Assembly (NCBI GenBank): GCA_052315415.1
Contig: JBLSDH010000008.1
Coordinates: 1-63,382 of the forward strand
DNA length: 63,382 nt
From: Cuniculiplasma sp052315415
Lineage (GTDB): Archaea; Thermoplasmatota; Thermoplasmata; Thermoplasmatales; Thermoplasmataceae
Reading direction: 5' to 3'
In this document: piece after piece, positions 10,008-17,909 of the stretch
Numbering within the stretch: position 1 is the stretch's first letter
Layout of the letters: each line of letters begins with the position of its first letter
Notes under the pieces: model-generated
Told to the model about the DNA's origin: nothing
The model's database searches: none
Seen by the model: only the letters and a program-made list of their open reading frames with translations
Translations under genes and position numbers: made by a program

Positions 10008-10337
10008 ATGATAAATGAAAAATCTCCGATGAACGATATATGTCCCGTAGTGGAAACAGTTAAGATAATTGGGGGAAGATGGGAGCTTATCATACTAAAA
10101 TCACTTGTAGAAAAACCAATGAGATTCAATGAAATATTAAGAGAGGCAGATGGGATAAGTTCAAGAACCTTGTCAAGAATTTTGAGAAGACTAATGGAAC
10201 TGGGAATTATAAAAAGGGAAGTGTTATCTTTGCAGCCTGTCACCATAATGTATTCTGTAACAGAAAAAGGAAATGATATAAAACCAGTTATTGTAGCGCT
10301 TCAAAAATGGGGGGAAAAATATCTGAAAGAAAAGTGA
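10008..10337 (+). CDS. HxlR-family winged-helix transcriptional regulator
   Basis: This 109-residue DNA-binding protein carries the HxlR hallmarks: an N-terminal CPV motif (MNDICPVVETVKIIGGRWEL, about 7-26, whose Cys is redox-active in some relatives), a winged helix with recognition helix SSRTLSRILRRLMELGI, and a YSVTEKGNDI wing. An upstream AT-rich element (about 9977-9990) suggests a leaderless start; an alternative in-frame ATG lies at 10029. It lies directly before the SsuB/TauB-like transporter genes and could control them, but that is only inferred from position. Confidence 0.82.
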   Translation: MINEKSPMNDICPVVETVKIIGGRWELIILKSLVEKPMRFNEILREADGISSRTLSRILRRLMELGIIKREVLSLQPVTIMYSVTEKGNDIKPVIVALQKWGEKYLKEK

Positions 10338-10412
10338 ATTACTTTTCTTAATAATTTTATATCATAAACCGATGCCCAATAAGGGTGGTTACTTGGAACA
10401 ACGTTTGAGGTT

Positions 10413-11150
10413 TTGGGCCTCGATTTCAGGTACGATAACGGTTATACAGTTTTTAAGAACATTAATTTTAGTCTACAGGCAAGGAAGTTTGTTTCAATAG
10501 TTGGGCCTTCTGGTGTTGGCAAATCCACCCTTCTCCGTCTTTTAGGTGGATTTATAAAGCCAAATTCTGGAAAGATTATGTTTCATAATATAGAGATAAG
10601 AAAACCCACCCCTCTAATTTCCATGGTGCATCAATCAATAGTAACCTTCCCCTGGATGACCGCATTGGATAATGTTGCCCTATCATTAAAAATTAAAAAA
10701 TTTGACAAAGCCATGGTTGAGGAAAAATCAAAAAAAGCTCTGGAAATGGTGGGCTTATCTGGGTTTGAGGACCTTTATCCAAAAGAAATGAGTGGAGGTA
10801 TGAGGCAGAGGGTTTCCATAGCAAGATCCTTGGCAGCTGAACCAAAGGTTCTTCTCATGGATGAACCTTTCGCCCATCTGGACGAACTTACTGCAGAAGG
10901 TCTGAGACAGGATATTTATGGAATACTTTTTAACGAAGAGAACAGTTACCTGGAAAATGTGATTATGGTATCTCACAATCTTACCGAAGTAATAGAATTA
11001 TCTGATACAATTATAGTTATAAATGGAAATCCTGCAACGGTTGTGGGTGTTGTTGAAGTTGATCTGGAAAGGCCAAGAAATCATAAAGACAGCAGATTTG
11101 ACCAATATCTGGATATGTTGTATAATCTACTCACAAGGAGGTCCAAGTGA
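10413..11150 (+). CDS. Nitrate/sulfonate/taurine-type ABC transporter ATPase (SsuB/TauB-like)
   Basis: This is a single ATPase with Walker A GPSGVGKST (about 31-39), Q-loop VHQ, signature EMSGGMRQRVSIARSL (about 127-142) and Walker B VLLMDEPFAHLDELT, the DEPFxxLD form typical of the SsuB/TauB/NrtD group. The first start codon in frame is TTG 10413. Family alignment would like a few more residues: the frame is open upstream to 10383 and reads GTTFEVLGLDFRY, but that stretch has no standard start codon. Its stop overlaps the ATG of the permease, so the two are translationally coupled. No substrate-binding protein gene is adjacent. Confidence 0.82.
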   Translation: MGLDFRYDNGYTVFKNINFSLQARKFVSIVGPSGVGKSTLLRLLGGFIKPNSGKIMFHNIEIRKPTPLISMVHQSIVTFPWMTALDNVALSLKIKKFDKAMVEEKSKKALEMVGLSGFEDLYPKEMSGGMRQRVSIARSLAAEPKVLLMDEPFAHLDELTAEGLRQDIYGILFNEENSYLENVIMVSHNLTEVIELSDTIIVINGNPATVVGVVEVDLERPRNHKDSRFDQYLDMLYNLLTRRSK

Positions 11151-12778
11151 TGACTTTTTTTTCCGACATTATTCTAATAATCCTGGCAACCGTTGCAACA
11201 ACGGTACGTGTATTTTTTCTTATACTCCTGTCAATTCTGTCAGGATTTATTTTAGCATATGCCTCAATAAAAAACAGGTATTTTGAGAACATATTTATTT
11301 CACTTAGTGAAGTGTTTGAAAGCGTTCCTGTAATAAGTTTTTTTCCAATCGTTCTAATAATATTTGTTTCTAATATTGGAGGTCCCCTTGGAGTTGAATT
11401 GGCTGCAGATTTTCTGGTTTTTACGGCAGTAGTATGGAATATTTGGTTGGCTGAATATCAGGCATTCAAGACAATACCACCGGATTATGCGGAGGTGGGG
11501 GAGAATTATAATTTCAGTCTATGGAAAAAGTTAAGGTACATTTATATCCCATTTTCCCTACCAAGAATTGCCGCAAACATATTTCCTAGCTTTGCAGATG
11601 CTTTTTTTTACATAACAGTAAGTGAGGTGTTCTCAGTTGGAGCAAATACCTATGAAACATTTGGAATAGGCTATGTGCTGACATTATTTTATGGGAATCT
11701 AACACTTGAGTATACCACATTGCTAATCCTCTCAATCATAATTATAGCCTCAGTGTTGATTTTGAGGGAAATAACAGAGAGAATCGCCGCAAAATATACA
11801 CTTGATACTGATCCGCAGATAAAAAGAAGGGGGAAAACAAGGATAAGAATTGCGTCCCGACTTTCATCATTGAGCAATATAAACCCACTTGAGAGGCTTG
11901 CAACGTACAATAAACAGAGGGAGAGGATGGTAGATGTGCAAATGGAAGCATTACAGGGAAGGGAAAGCAAAAGTTATGTGTTCAAAGTTGCAGGTATTAT
12001 ATCTCTTGCAGTTCTTATCTATCTTATTTATTCATCAGTAAAACTAATAATGTCAGTTAGTACGGGGGAGTGGAATTATCTTCTTTCAAAGACGCCCTTC
12101 CTTTTATATTCCCTTGGAATAGATTACATACGAGTGGCAGTAATAACATTGATAAGTTTTGTTATTGCTGTTTTTGCGGGGTATAAACTTGCAACAGGAA
12201 AATATGCAGAAAAGATAGGAATTCCATTGATCGAGGTTTTAAGTGCATATCCGGCTCCCGTTTACTTCCCTTTTCTGTTTATAGGTATACTTCCATTTGT
12301 CATTTCCATATTCGGAACCTTTACCTATGAAATTTTTGTTCTTTTCCTTGGTTTTATATCCACTTTCTACTACATTCTTTACAGTTTCTGGATGGGGGTA
12401 AAGGCAATGCCAAAGGATTATAATGAGGTTATGAAAAACCTTAATATGAATTTCTGGCAGAAATTGAGATATGTGATTTTACCGTCCACATTTCCATATA
12501 TAGTTGCAGGTTTATCTTCAACTATTAACAGTGCTTGGGGGGGTTTGGTCATAGGAGAATACTGGCCGGATATAGCAGGCGGTAAAACTCTACAGGTACA
12601 CACAGGTCTTATGAAAGTTCTTGATGTTGCAACTGACAGCGGTAATATAGCCCTTGCGGCATGGGCATCATTTCTTTTTGGAATTGTTGTTGTTATTTTC
12701 TCCATACTCTTTACCAGAAGAATGATGGAGCTTGCAAGAAAGAAATTTGTGGCAGAAGAGGGTATATACAGCTTCTGA
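11150..12778 (+). CDS. Fused double permease of SsuC/TauC type
   Basis: This 542-residue membrane protein contains two BPD_transp_1 permease domains in tandem. The first (about 1-215) has EAA-type loop FSLWKKLRYIYIPFSLPRI and the second (about 290-535) has MNFWQKLRYVILPSTFPYI. A charged, cytoplasmic linker of about 60 residues joins them. Normal family members have one domain and dimerise, so this chain supplies both halves. A strong AAGGAGGT site at 11135-11142 supports ATG 11150, although GTG 11147 is also in frame. It works with the ATPase upstream. The transported anion is not known. Confidence 0.82.
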   Translation: MTFFSDIILIILATVATTVRVFFLILLSILSGFILAYASIKNRYFENIFISLSEVFESVPVISFFPIVLIIFVSNIGGPLGVELAADFLVFTAVVWNIWLAEYQAFKTIPPDYAEVGENYNFSLWKKLRYIYIPFSLPRIAANIFPSFADAFFYITVSEVFSVGANTYETFGIGYVLTLFYGNLTLEYTTLLILSIIIIASVLILREITERIAAKYTLDTDPQIKRRGKTRIRIASRLSSLSNINPLERLATYNKQRERMVDVQMEALQGRESKSYVFKVAGIISLAVLIYLIYSSVKLIMSVSTGEWNYLLSKTPFLLYSLGIDYIRVAVITLISFVIAVFAGYKLATGKYAEKIGIPLIEVLSAYPAPVYFPFLFIGILPFVISIFGTFTYEIFVLFLGFISTFYYILYSFWMGVKAMPKDYNEVMKNLNMNFWQKLRYVILPSTFPYIVAGLSSTINSAWGGLVIGEYWPDIAGGKTLQVHTGLMKVLDVATDSGNIALAAWASFLFGIVVVIFSILFTRRMMELARKKFVAEEGIYSF

Positions 12779-12785
12779 TTTTTTA

Positions 12786-13394
12786 TTATTTCCTCATCCT
12801 TTTGAAGGTGATCCACTCTCTCCTCACTATCTCATCCACCAGTCTTTCATTGTTTAAATTATCTCTTAGAAATTCAATTGTTTTAGGATCTGAAGGATAT
12901 CCTGAACCACAATCACCATATTTTCTTCTTATTTTTTCCATTTCACTCTCTCTGTAGTGTTTTGCTACAATGGAAGCTGCAGAAACCACAGGGAAGTTTT
13001 TATCAGCCCTGTGGAAGCAAGAAACTTTTTTTCCTGTCAAATCCGAAAGTTGGGCACTCAATCTCTCTTCACTCACATCAAAGGAGTCAATAACAAAATG
13101 ATCACAGTCAATAATTTCAATAAGTTCCTTGTATTTTTTGAATTCAAGTTCATTCAGGTTATTTTTCTTCATGAATGAGTTAATTTCAGATGAATTTATT
13201 ATTACATATTTTATCTCAATTGCCTCATTTTTTATTCTCTCAAAAATATATTCCCTTCTGCCAGGTGTAAGCTGTTTTGAATCTTTTGCTCCTGCCTTTT
13301 TCATTGTTTCATCATCAGAAACAACAGAGGCTATTACCATGGGCCCGATAACAGGCCCTCTTCCTGCCTCATCCATTCCACAATAAATGCTCAC
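12786..13394 (-). CDS. rnhB: Ribonuclease HII
   Basis: This enzyme removes RNA from RNA-DNA hybrids during replication and repair. The family motif GMDEAGRGPVIGPMVIAS (about 6-23) supplies the first catalytic Asp and Glu; further acidic residues lie at CDHFVIDSFDV (about 94-104) and in ADKNFPVVSAASIVAKHYR, with the DExD-like site complete. Length 202 is typical of archaeal RNase HII. It converges on the transporter operon (7-nt gap) and is divergent from the prenyl synthase gene. Confidence 0.93.
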   Translation of the reverse strand: MSIYCGMDEAGRGPVIGPMVIASVVSDDETMKKAGAKDSKQLTPGRREYIFERIKNEAIEIKYVIINSSEINSFMKKNNLNELEFKKYKELIEIIDCDHFVIDSFDVSEERLSAQLSDLTGKKVSCFHRADKNFPVVSAASIVAKHYRESEMEKIRRKYGDCGSGYPSDPKTIEFLRDNLNNERLVDEIVRREWITFKRMRK

Positions 13395-13481
13395 TTTACG
13401 GTATGTTTTTTTGCATATAATACAGATATGATTTTAAAAAAGGAATAAATGAATTAATACCATACTTACATTCATCCTTAT

Positions 13482-14543
13482 ATGAATGATATGGATAAAA
13501 AATTCACAGATATTATGAACAGGGAGAGAGAGAAGATAAATGCTGCGCTCTCTGATTATTTCAATTCAATAATACCCTCAATCCGAGACAAAAATATGGA
13601 AAAGGTTGTGGAAGAGCTCAAAAAATATACGATTGAAGGTGGAAAAAGATTACGGCCAATATTTGTTGTGCAGACATTTAAAATGTTGGGTGGTACCTCT
13701 GAAGAGATTTACAAAGCTGCAATTTCATTTGAGCTTTCACAGTCCTTTTTTCTCATACATGATGATATAATGGATAAAAGCGATCTGAGAAGGGGAAAGA
13801 AAAGTTTTCACAGAAGGATGGAGGACCTCATTGGGGATATTAAGGAAAGGGAACATATGGGTATGAGCCTTGCAATTGTTGCGGGAGATCTGGCTGTTGA
13901 TTATACTTATGATGCCCTGATTAGAGCGGACTTCCCACTTGAGTTGAAGATAAAGGCTATTAAAGAGATGACGGAAACAATCAAAGTTACAGGATACGGA
14001 GAGGGTCTTGATATGCTTTCATCAGCTGGAATTAAATTAAAATCAAATGACCTTGTTCGTATACACCTCAGAAAGACAGCAAGGTATACAATTGAAGGGC
14101 CCATGGTGATGGGAGCCTACCTGTCAGGAAATGAAAATCAGATAAAATTAATCAGGGCTTACGGAAATCTCGCTGGACTTGCTTTTCAGCTGGTGGATGA
14201 TATAATTGGTCTCTACGGAACTGATGAGGAAATAGGAAAACCCGCCAAGAGTGATGTGAACGAGGGAAAACAGACTCTCTTGATGATAAAGGCGATGGAG
14301 CACGATAATGGCAGGTTCAAAAATGATATCGAAAGGATCCTCAGTTCCGGAAATGTTACAGATGAAGAATTCAATTATGTGAGACAGATAGTTATAAAAA
14401 CAGGATCTCTCGAATTCTCAAAACGACTTGTTGAAAATCTTGCAGATTCAGCCAAAAAATACCTTGCAAAGATAGAGGGGAAGGAAGAGAATAAAGAATT
14501 TCTGATGTGGCTCACAGACTTTTTAATCAAGAGGAAACACTGA
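13482..14543 (+). CDS. Polyprenyl diphosphate synthase (short-chain type)
   Basis: This is a trans-prenyltransferase that condenses isopentenyl diphosphate with allylic diphosphates for archaeal lipid precursors. It has GGKRLRPIFVVQ (about 53-64), the first aspartate-rich motif HDDIMDKSDLRRG (about 96-108) and the second motif QLVDDIIG (about 236-243). Two Phe residues precede the first motif (SFFLIHDDIMD), which in this family normally limits chain length, so FPP or GGPP synthase is likely. The length of 353 is slightly long. The start at 13482 follows a short AT-rich leaderless promoter. A second paralogue lies at 38957-39934. Confidence 0.88.
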   Translation: MNDMDKKFTDIMNREREKINAALSDYFNSIIPSIRDKNMEKVVEELKKYTIEGGKRLRPIFVVQTFKMLGGTSEEIYKAAISFELSQSFFLIHDDIMDKSDLRRGKKSFHRRMEDLIGDIKEREHMGMSLAIVAGDLAVDYTYDALIRADFPLELKIKAIKEMTETIKVTGYGEGLDMLSSAGIKLKSNDLVRIHLRKTARYTIEGPMVMGAYLSGNENQIKLIRAYGNLAGLAFQLVDDIIGLYGTDEEIGKPAKSDVNEGKQTLLMIKAMEHDNGRFKNDIERILSSGNVTDEEFNYVRQIVIKTGSLEFSKRLVENLADSAKKYLAKIEGKEENKEFLMWLTDFLIKRKH

Positions 14544-14610
14544 AAACACTCTCTAAAAGAGGACAAAATCAAATATTTTTTATATTAAATACAGGGAATA
14601 TAAAGGCCAT

Positions 14611-14751
14611 ATGGAACCATTTAATGAGCATGATTTATTGATGAATCTGATTGAGTCAAATTCCCTCTAATTGTACAAAGAGTTTAAGGCACTTAGTGAC
14701 CTCTCAGTGGAACACGAGATGGCATTGGCCTTGAACGACTTAAACCAATAA
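14611..14751 (+). pseudogene. Possible broken small gene
   Basis: An ATG at 14611 opens a frame of 19 codons, meets TAA at 14668-14670, and the same frame then stays open to TAA at 14749-14751, reading LYKEFKALSDLSVEHEMALA. The charged, regular composition looks like a coding remnant with one premature stop. The family was not recognised. The rest of 14752-15030 shows no convincing gene. Confidence 0.3.
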
Positions 14752-15028
14752 TGTCAGGCACATATACAGTTATAAATAAGCACATAAAATTAACAAGTTT
14801 CCTTCCTGTAATATTTAAGATATACCAGGCAATGGAGAGCCCAATGAATCTATGAGTTCTCATACCACAATCGTTACTAATGATACAAGGGTGTCAAATC
14901 AAGAATTAGAATTTAGGGACATTATTTACCTATTTTTGTCAGGGTGGCCACTTTATCTTCTTTTTTTTAACAAGGATGGCCGGTACCTTCTATAAATTTA
15001 AATCAGTTAGTGGGTAATAGTAGAATAG

Positions 15029-15070
<42 letters not shown>

Positions 15071-15077
15071 GTAATTA

Positions 15078-15449
15078 ATGTTTATGGAGTCGAATATCTA
15101 TAAAAGAAACTCGGCTTACTTAGATATGCGCCTTCTATTTTATTTTGGCGTAATGGCAATTGCTGGGGTTTCTCTGCTGCTGATTTTGCATTTTGCCGGA
15201 GTAAGCTTGTTTGGAAGCTCGATAGTGGTAGCATATTCAAAAGGGTGGATAAGCTTTCAATCTGCTGTAGTTGGTTTGTCGGCTCTAGGAATAAGCAGTG
15301 GTGCGGCTATTGCGATTTTGAGTAATGTCACAGTAGGATCTGTTCTTGGAACAGCAGCGGCTGCGGCACTTGTCGACACTACTATAATAGATTGGATGGG
15401 GCCATGGGCATTGGTTCTACTTGCTGGCATAATTGCAGTTGCGGTCTAG
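15078..15449 (+). CDS. Small hydrophobic protein resembling a circular-bacteriocin precursor
   Basis: This 123-residue protein starts with a short charged segment and a membrane helix (about 20-45), followed by a glycine/alanine/valine-rich region (about 50-105) and a hydrophobic C-terminus. The segment from about 50, VVAYSKGW, and especially IAILSNVTVGSVLGTAAAAA (about 75-94) resembles from memory the carnocyclin A mature sequence (LVAY..., ISILGGVTVGLSGVFTAVKA). That would fit the leaderless-peptide/circular bacteriocin fold of four to five short helices. Against it, the C-terminus is unusually hydrophobic and lacks the Lys-rich helix. A plain small membrane protein is the alternative. An ATG at 15084 is also possible. 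It lies 44 nt before a membrane-bound signal-peptidase-like gene. Confidence 0.6.
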   Translation: MFMESNIYKRNSAYLDMRLLFYFGVMAIAGVSLLLILHFAGVSLFGSSIVVAYSKGWISFQSAVVGLSALGISSGAAIAILSNVTVGSVLGTAAAAALVDTTIIDWMGPWALVLLAGIIAVAV

Positions 15450-15493
15450 AACAAATTATTTATTAATTAAATTTTTTTCTTAAATGAGGGTTA

Positions 15494-17146
15494 GTGATTT
15501 TGACAAATAACAAAGTTTCCGGCATTATTTTCTATGTGTGTGAGTATTTTACTACCATTTTCATAGTTTTGCTAACTTTGGATATATTGCGATTATTTCC
15601 ACTTATAGTGAATTGTGCAGTAATAAGATACTCAATCATAGGGGCTATTATTTTTACTCTTTTCATCTTGTTTAATAAAATAAGTTCAATACTCAATGGA
15701 AAAAAGACACCATTGGTTAATATGGTTATCAATTCTTTAATAGATGTAACTTTAATCATTCCAATTTTCCTGTTCATTAGAAACAAAAGAATACCTAATA
15801 GGTCACTTTCACCAAATGTTACGTTTATACTTGGGGCTATATATTTTTTCATTATTTTTACAGGCTCCTTTATTTTCGCAGAAATAGTATACCACATTCC
15901 GCATTTGTTAAATATTTTAGTTGGAAGTGGACATATAATGGTTACAAATACATCTCAGTTTCAATATCCCTCTTTAATAATAATACACAACTCTGTTTTT
16001 TTGGCAGAGATATTAATAGGGTCTTTCTTTCTTCTTTTACCGACTCTAGGGGCAATCCTTTCAGATAGCCTTATAACAACACCCATATTACTATATCTTA
16101 TCACTACTGGACATTACAATTCCATATTGCCTCAACTTTTACTAGAGTTGATAGGAACAAGCCTTGCAACTGGGTCTGCGTTTTTAATTTTTTACACATT
16201 CTTTACATCCATGATTACAAGAAATAGAACTTACGATTTTATAAGAACGATGTTATATTCAAAGAAAGTTATATTATTTGGAATTATACTCTCCATCTAT
16301 GCTTTTATTGTAGCGTGGCCCATAGAATCAGAACTTGTTCTCCTTCCCAACATTAATTCCCAGAATTGGTTTCATGCCATCTATCTGTTTGACGTAATAG
16401 TTATTATTATTTATACTGCTTTTTTATATGACATTCTTGTTAGAAAAGTTTTTCCTTTACAAAAGCTTATTTTGCCCTCTTTGTGGGCCGGAATTTTTCT
16501 ATTTATAGTGCTGGCTGGAGGCGGGAAATATGAACAGACCCTAACTTTTGAATTGCTTCTCTTGGCGTTTGTCTCTTTGCTATATCCTACATTTGAATTG
16601 GCGAAGTCGATAGCCATACATAAGAATTCAAAGCGCTTTGATAATTTGCAAATAGGAACCTCTTTCGCTATTCACAAGATTATTGGCAAGAGTATGTTTC
16701 CTACACTGTATTCAGGGGATTACCTTATTACATATCTTACAGACGATAAGTTTCTGTTTAAGGTGGGTGACATTGTCACTTATGAACCTTTACTTGCATA
16801 TTCACCCATTTCGGACAGCAGGTATGTGACTCACAGAATAATTGAATTACGAAAAGATAATATTGTAACCAAGGGTGACAATCTTAAAAAAGCGGACCCT
16901 CCAATCAAACCGTTTAGAATTATTGGAGTAGCTGTTGCAAGTTTAGATACTAAAACATTTGTTTTTTCTTCGCTGACTGAGAGAGAAGAACTTTTGGAAA
17001 TAGTAAAGGAAGCAGAACGTACAGTGGTGCAGGGAAAAGCTAATTTAAACAACATTGAAGGAAACATCAAAAAATCGTATTTTTACATGATTTTATTCTC
17101 AATTTTAATATCATTAGTTTTACCCATTTTATTTCTCTTTGCTTAA
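15494..17146 (+). CDS. Polytopic membrane protein with C-terminal S26 signal-peptidase domain
   Basis: This 550-residue protein has about nine to ten membrane helices (about 8-370), then an S26 peptidase-like domain: GKSMFPTLYSGDYLI (catalytic Ser about 399), GDIVTYEPL, YVTHRIIEL (His about 445, in the archaeal/ER-type Ser-His arrangement rather than Ser-Lys) and IVTKGDNL (Asp about 459). A final helix closes the protein. Typical archaeal signal peptidases are short with one or two helices, so the large membrane part is unusual. The start is GTG 15494 or TTG 15500. It probably cleaves a membrane or secreted substrate; the small upstream protein is an obvious candidate by position only. Confidence 0.7.
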   Translation: MILTNNKVSGIIFYVCEYFTTIFIVLLTLDILRLFPLIVNCAVIRYSIIGAIIFTLFILFNKISSILNGKKTPLVNMVINSLIDVTLIIPIFLFIRNKRIPNRSLSPNVTFILGAIYFFIIFTGSFIFAEIVYHIPHLLNILVGSGHIMVTNTSQFQYPSLIIIHNSVFLAEILIGSFFLLLPTLGAILSDSLITTPILLYLITTGHYNSILPQLLLELIGTSLATGSAFLIFYTFFTSMITRNRTYDFIRTMLYSKKVILFGIILSIYAFIVAWPIESELVLLPNINSQNWFHAIYLFDVIVIIIYTAFLYDILVRKVFPLQKLILPSLWAGIFLFIVLAGGGKYEQTLTFELLLLAFVSLLYPTFELAKSIAIHKNSKRFDNLQIGTSFAIHKIIGKSMFPTLYSGDYLITYLTDDKFLFKVGDIVTYEPLLAYSPISDSRYVTHRIIELRKDNIVTKGDNLKKADPPIKPFRIIGVAVASLDTKTFVFSSLTEREELLEIVKEAERTVVQGKANLNNIEGNIKKSYFYMILFSILISLVLPILFLFA

Positions 17147-17650
17147 TAGAGTTGAAAATAACACCGCTAAAGAAAGCCCGTATATTAAAGTTTGAAACCT
17201 TAAGGGCTTTTTTGGGACTCATGCTCATACACAGAGCAGATCTTGTAAATTAGCAAACCCACAGATAAGGGTGTACATAATAAAAAAAAAAGACAAGACT
17301 TAGTTGAGAAATCCAATAATATTTATGGAAATTCCTCCCATTTAGATATCAACGACGGAAAAATAATCTTACTCTTAAATTGTTATTGTCATCGTTCTGT
17401 CAAACTCCAATAACTTTTTAGAATTCAGTTGAAATTAAGAATAGAAAATAATTTTCATACGGAATAAGAATAACGAAGTAAGAGAAGGTTTTGTTTATTA
17501 TTTTTATCTAGGAAAATATGGAAGCCTAATCTCGCAAATTCAAAATGAAAGAGGTTTTATATGATATACGAAATCTAATTAAGATATTATCAGAATTACA
17601 TCCTGGCCCTTTCAGGAATTTAGGTTCACAGGTTAAATGATGAGAGAACT
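17147..17650. other. Non-coding AT-rich stretch
   Basis: No open frame, RNA gene or clear repeat was found here. An inverted pair with AAAGCCC at 17172-17178 and GGGCTTTTTT at 17203-17212 (arms AAAGCCC/GGGCTTT) followed by Ts may be a terminator after the S26 gene. I could not find the left end of the older casposon in this stretch. Confidence 0.5.
17172..17212 (+). terminator. Possible hairpin and T-run terminator
   Basis: AAAGCCC and GGGCTTT form a 7-bp stem that is directly followed by a run of T, downstream of the S26 gene stop at 17146. Archaeal termination usually needs only the T-run, so the hairpin may be incidental. Confidence 0.4.
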
Positions 17651-17844
17651 TTAAAATCCAGATTCTTAAAGATCTATTGTTAAATCATTGAAAGGCCCTG
17701 TGAATTTTTAAAGTTTATACCATCTTTTATATTCGATCTGTGTGGATTTTATTATCTTATCTTTACTAAATCTTAATTAATGATGTCATAAAATTAATAT
17801 AATTATCTATAAAAATCACAACATTTTTTCTCGTAATCGCTATC
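17651..17844. repeat. Right-terminal remnant of an older casposon
   Basis: This stretch aligns along its length, with many substitutions, to 26761-26956 in the same orientation, the non-coding right end of the intact casposon. The last 25 bp (17820-17844) equal the right terminal inverted repeat with few changes. It is followed by a copy of the target site and by the left end of the casposon. The simplest reading is that a previous casposon used the same tRNA-Ile target and only its right end survives. Confidence 0.75.
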
Positions 17845-17859
17845 CCATTTATAATATGG
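17845..17859. repeat. Left copy of the 15-bp target-site duplication
   Basis: CCATTTATAATATGG is identical to 26957-26971, where it covers the 3' edge of tRNA-Ile and its flank. A duplication of 14-15 bp at a tRNA 3' end is the known mark of casposon insertion. Confidence 0.85.
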
Positions 17860-17886
17860 TGGGATATAGATAACGGGAAAAAAATG
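17860..17886 (+). repeat. Left terminal inverted repeat of the casposon
   Basis: Starting at 17861 the sequence GGGATATAGATAACGGGAAA matches GGGATAGTGATTAGGAGAAA, the reverse complement of the right end read from 26958, at most positions (conserved GGGATA, GAT and the A-run followed by TG). Confidence 0.75.
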
Positions 17887-17909
17887 ACACCCCTATATAA
17901 ACTAATATT

